In this document: positions 13,968-14,112 of the stretch, piece after piece | How positions within the stretch are numbered: the first letter of the stretch is position 1 | Layout: the number at the start of each line of letters is the position of its first letter | Assembly: GCA_020859745.1 (NCBI GenBank) | Contig: JAJBVQ010000109.1 | Span: forward strand, 1 to 14,112 | Origin: Rikenellaceae bacterium | GTDB taxonomy: Bacteria; Bacteroidota; Bacteroidia; Bacteroidales; Rikenellaceae | Direction: 5' to 3' | Length of the DNA: 14,112 bases | The notes under the pieces: generated by a model | Seen by the model: only the letters and a program-made list of their open reading frames with translations | What the model was told of the DNA's origin: nothing | Databases searched by the model: none | Position numbers and translations under genes: made by a program

Positions 13968-14036
13968 CCTGCATCGAGTGGACCGACGCCCGGATGAATG
14001 GATAACTATTGTTACGGCAGTGGCCGGTCCGAAACC
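13968..14036 (+). repeat. direct repeat copy 2, outside any gene
   Basis: A degenerate second copy of the phnX 3' end, beginning CCTGCATCGAG and continuing through GGATGAATGGATAACTATTG. It keeps the stop codon in the same frame but has no upstream coding sequence, so it is a non-coding relic or part of a mobile repeat. Confidence 0.85.
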
Positions 14037-14112
14037 GAAGGAGCAAAGTCCCCGCGTCAGCGGTGGCCCGCGCCTCCCCGCGCGCGGGACAAGTCCCACG
14101 CAGGCGCTCGCC
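14037..14112. other. GC-rich hairpin DNA at the window edge
   Basis: No gene is seen. CCCGCGC (14067-14073) pairs with GCGCGGG (14082-14088), followed by GGGAC/GTCCC (14086-14097). Probably more of the repeat material downstream of phnX, cut by the window end. Confidence 0.5.

Noticed and set aside
13525..14046. 173-codon minus-strand frame containing a repeated peptide block
   Set aside because: The repeat is the antisense reading of the phnX 3' duplication; no independent coding evidence.

Overview
The window looks like a chromosomal segment from a GC-rich member of the order Bacteroidales; a Rikenellaceae/Alistipes-like organism is the best guess, but this is inference. The reasons are: Bacteroidetes-type promoters (TTTG and TAnnTTTG boxes) instead of -35/-10 boxes, no clear Shine-Dalgarno sequences, a secreted GIN-domain protein, a DUF4369-TlpA type thioredoxin, and a DUF5690-like transporter next to phosphonoacetaldehyde hydrolase. 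No phage, transposase, integrase, CRISPR array or rRNA was seen.

Layout. 1-1000: a secreted GIN-domain adhesin-like protein and a two-way terminator. 1007-1171: a CAU-anticodon tRNA on the minus strand, fired from a strikingly symmetric divergent promoter that also drives a HAD phosphatase (1171-1824). 1878-3785: a large secreted protein ending in a cysteine-free thioredoxin-like fold; its 3' end overlaps that of uvrC (3771-5639, minus). 5811-6069: a candidate structured RNA of about 247 nt with its own promoter, paired termini and a U6 terminator. 6259-7032 (minus): a classical SDR oxidoreductase.

7033-7904 is a gene-poor, hairpin-rich stretch. It holds a 34-bp perfect palindrome, two further strong hairpins, two doubtful small minus-strand ORFs (one a CxxC mini-protein without a normal start codon), and a full-consensus sigma-54 promoter. 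That promoter precedes 7905-8867, a putative helix-turn-helix regulator whose paralogue (8880-9827, minus) faces it tail to tail with only 12 bp between the stops. The 3' ends of the pair form a nearly perfect 35-bp inverted repeat.

10304-11344 (minus) encodes a periplasmic or cell-surface TlpA-like thiol-disulfide protein with an N-terminal DUF4369-like domain. Divergent from it, 11522-12871 (MFS/OPA-like transporter) and 13034-13825 (phnX) probably form a 2-aminoethylphosphonate uptake and degradation unit; the transaminase phnW is not in the window. phnX is flanked on both sides by related hairpin-forming non-coding DNA, and its last 13 codons plus downstream sequence are duplicated 180 bp further on. 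The most interesting signals are the candidate ncRNA, the sigma-54-controlled convergent regulator pair, and the non-coding repeats around phnX.
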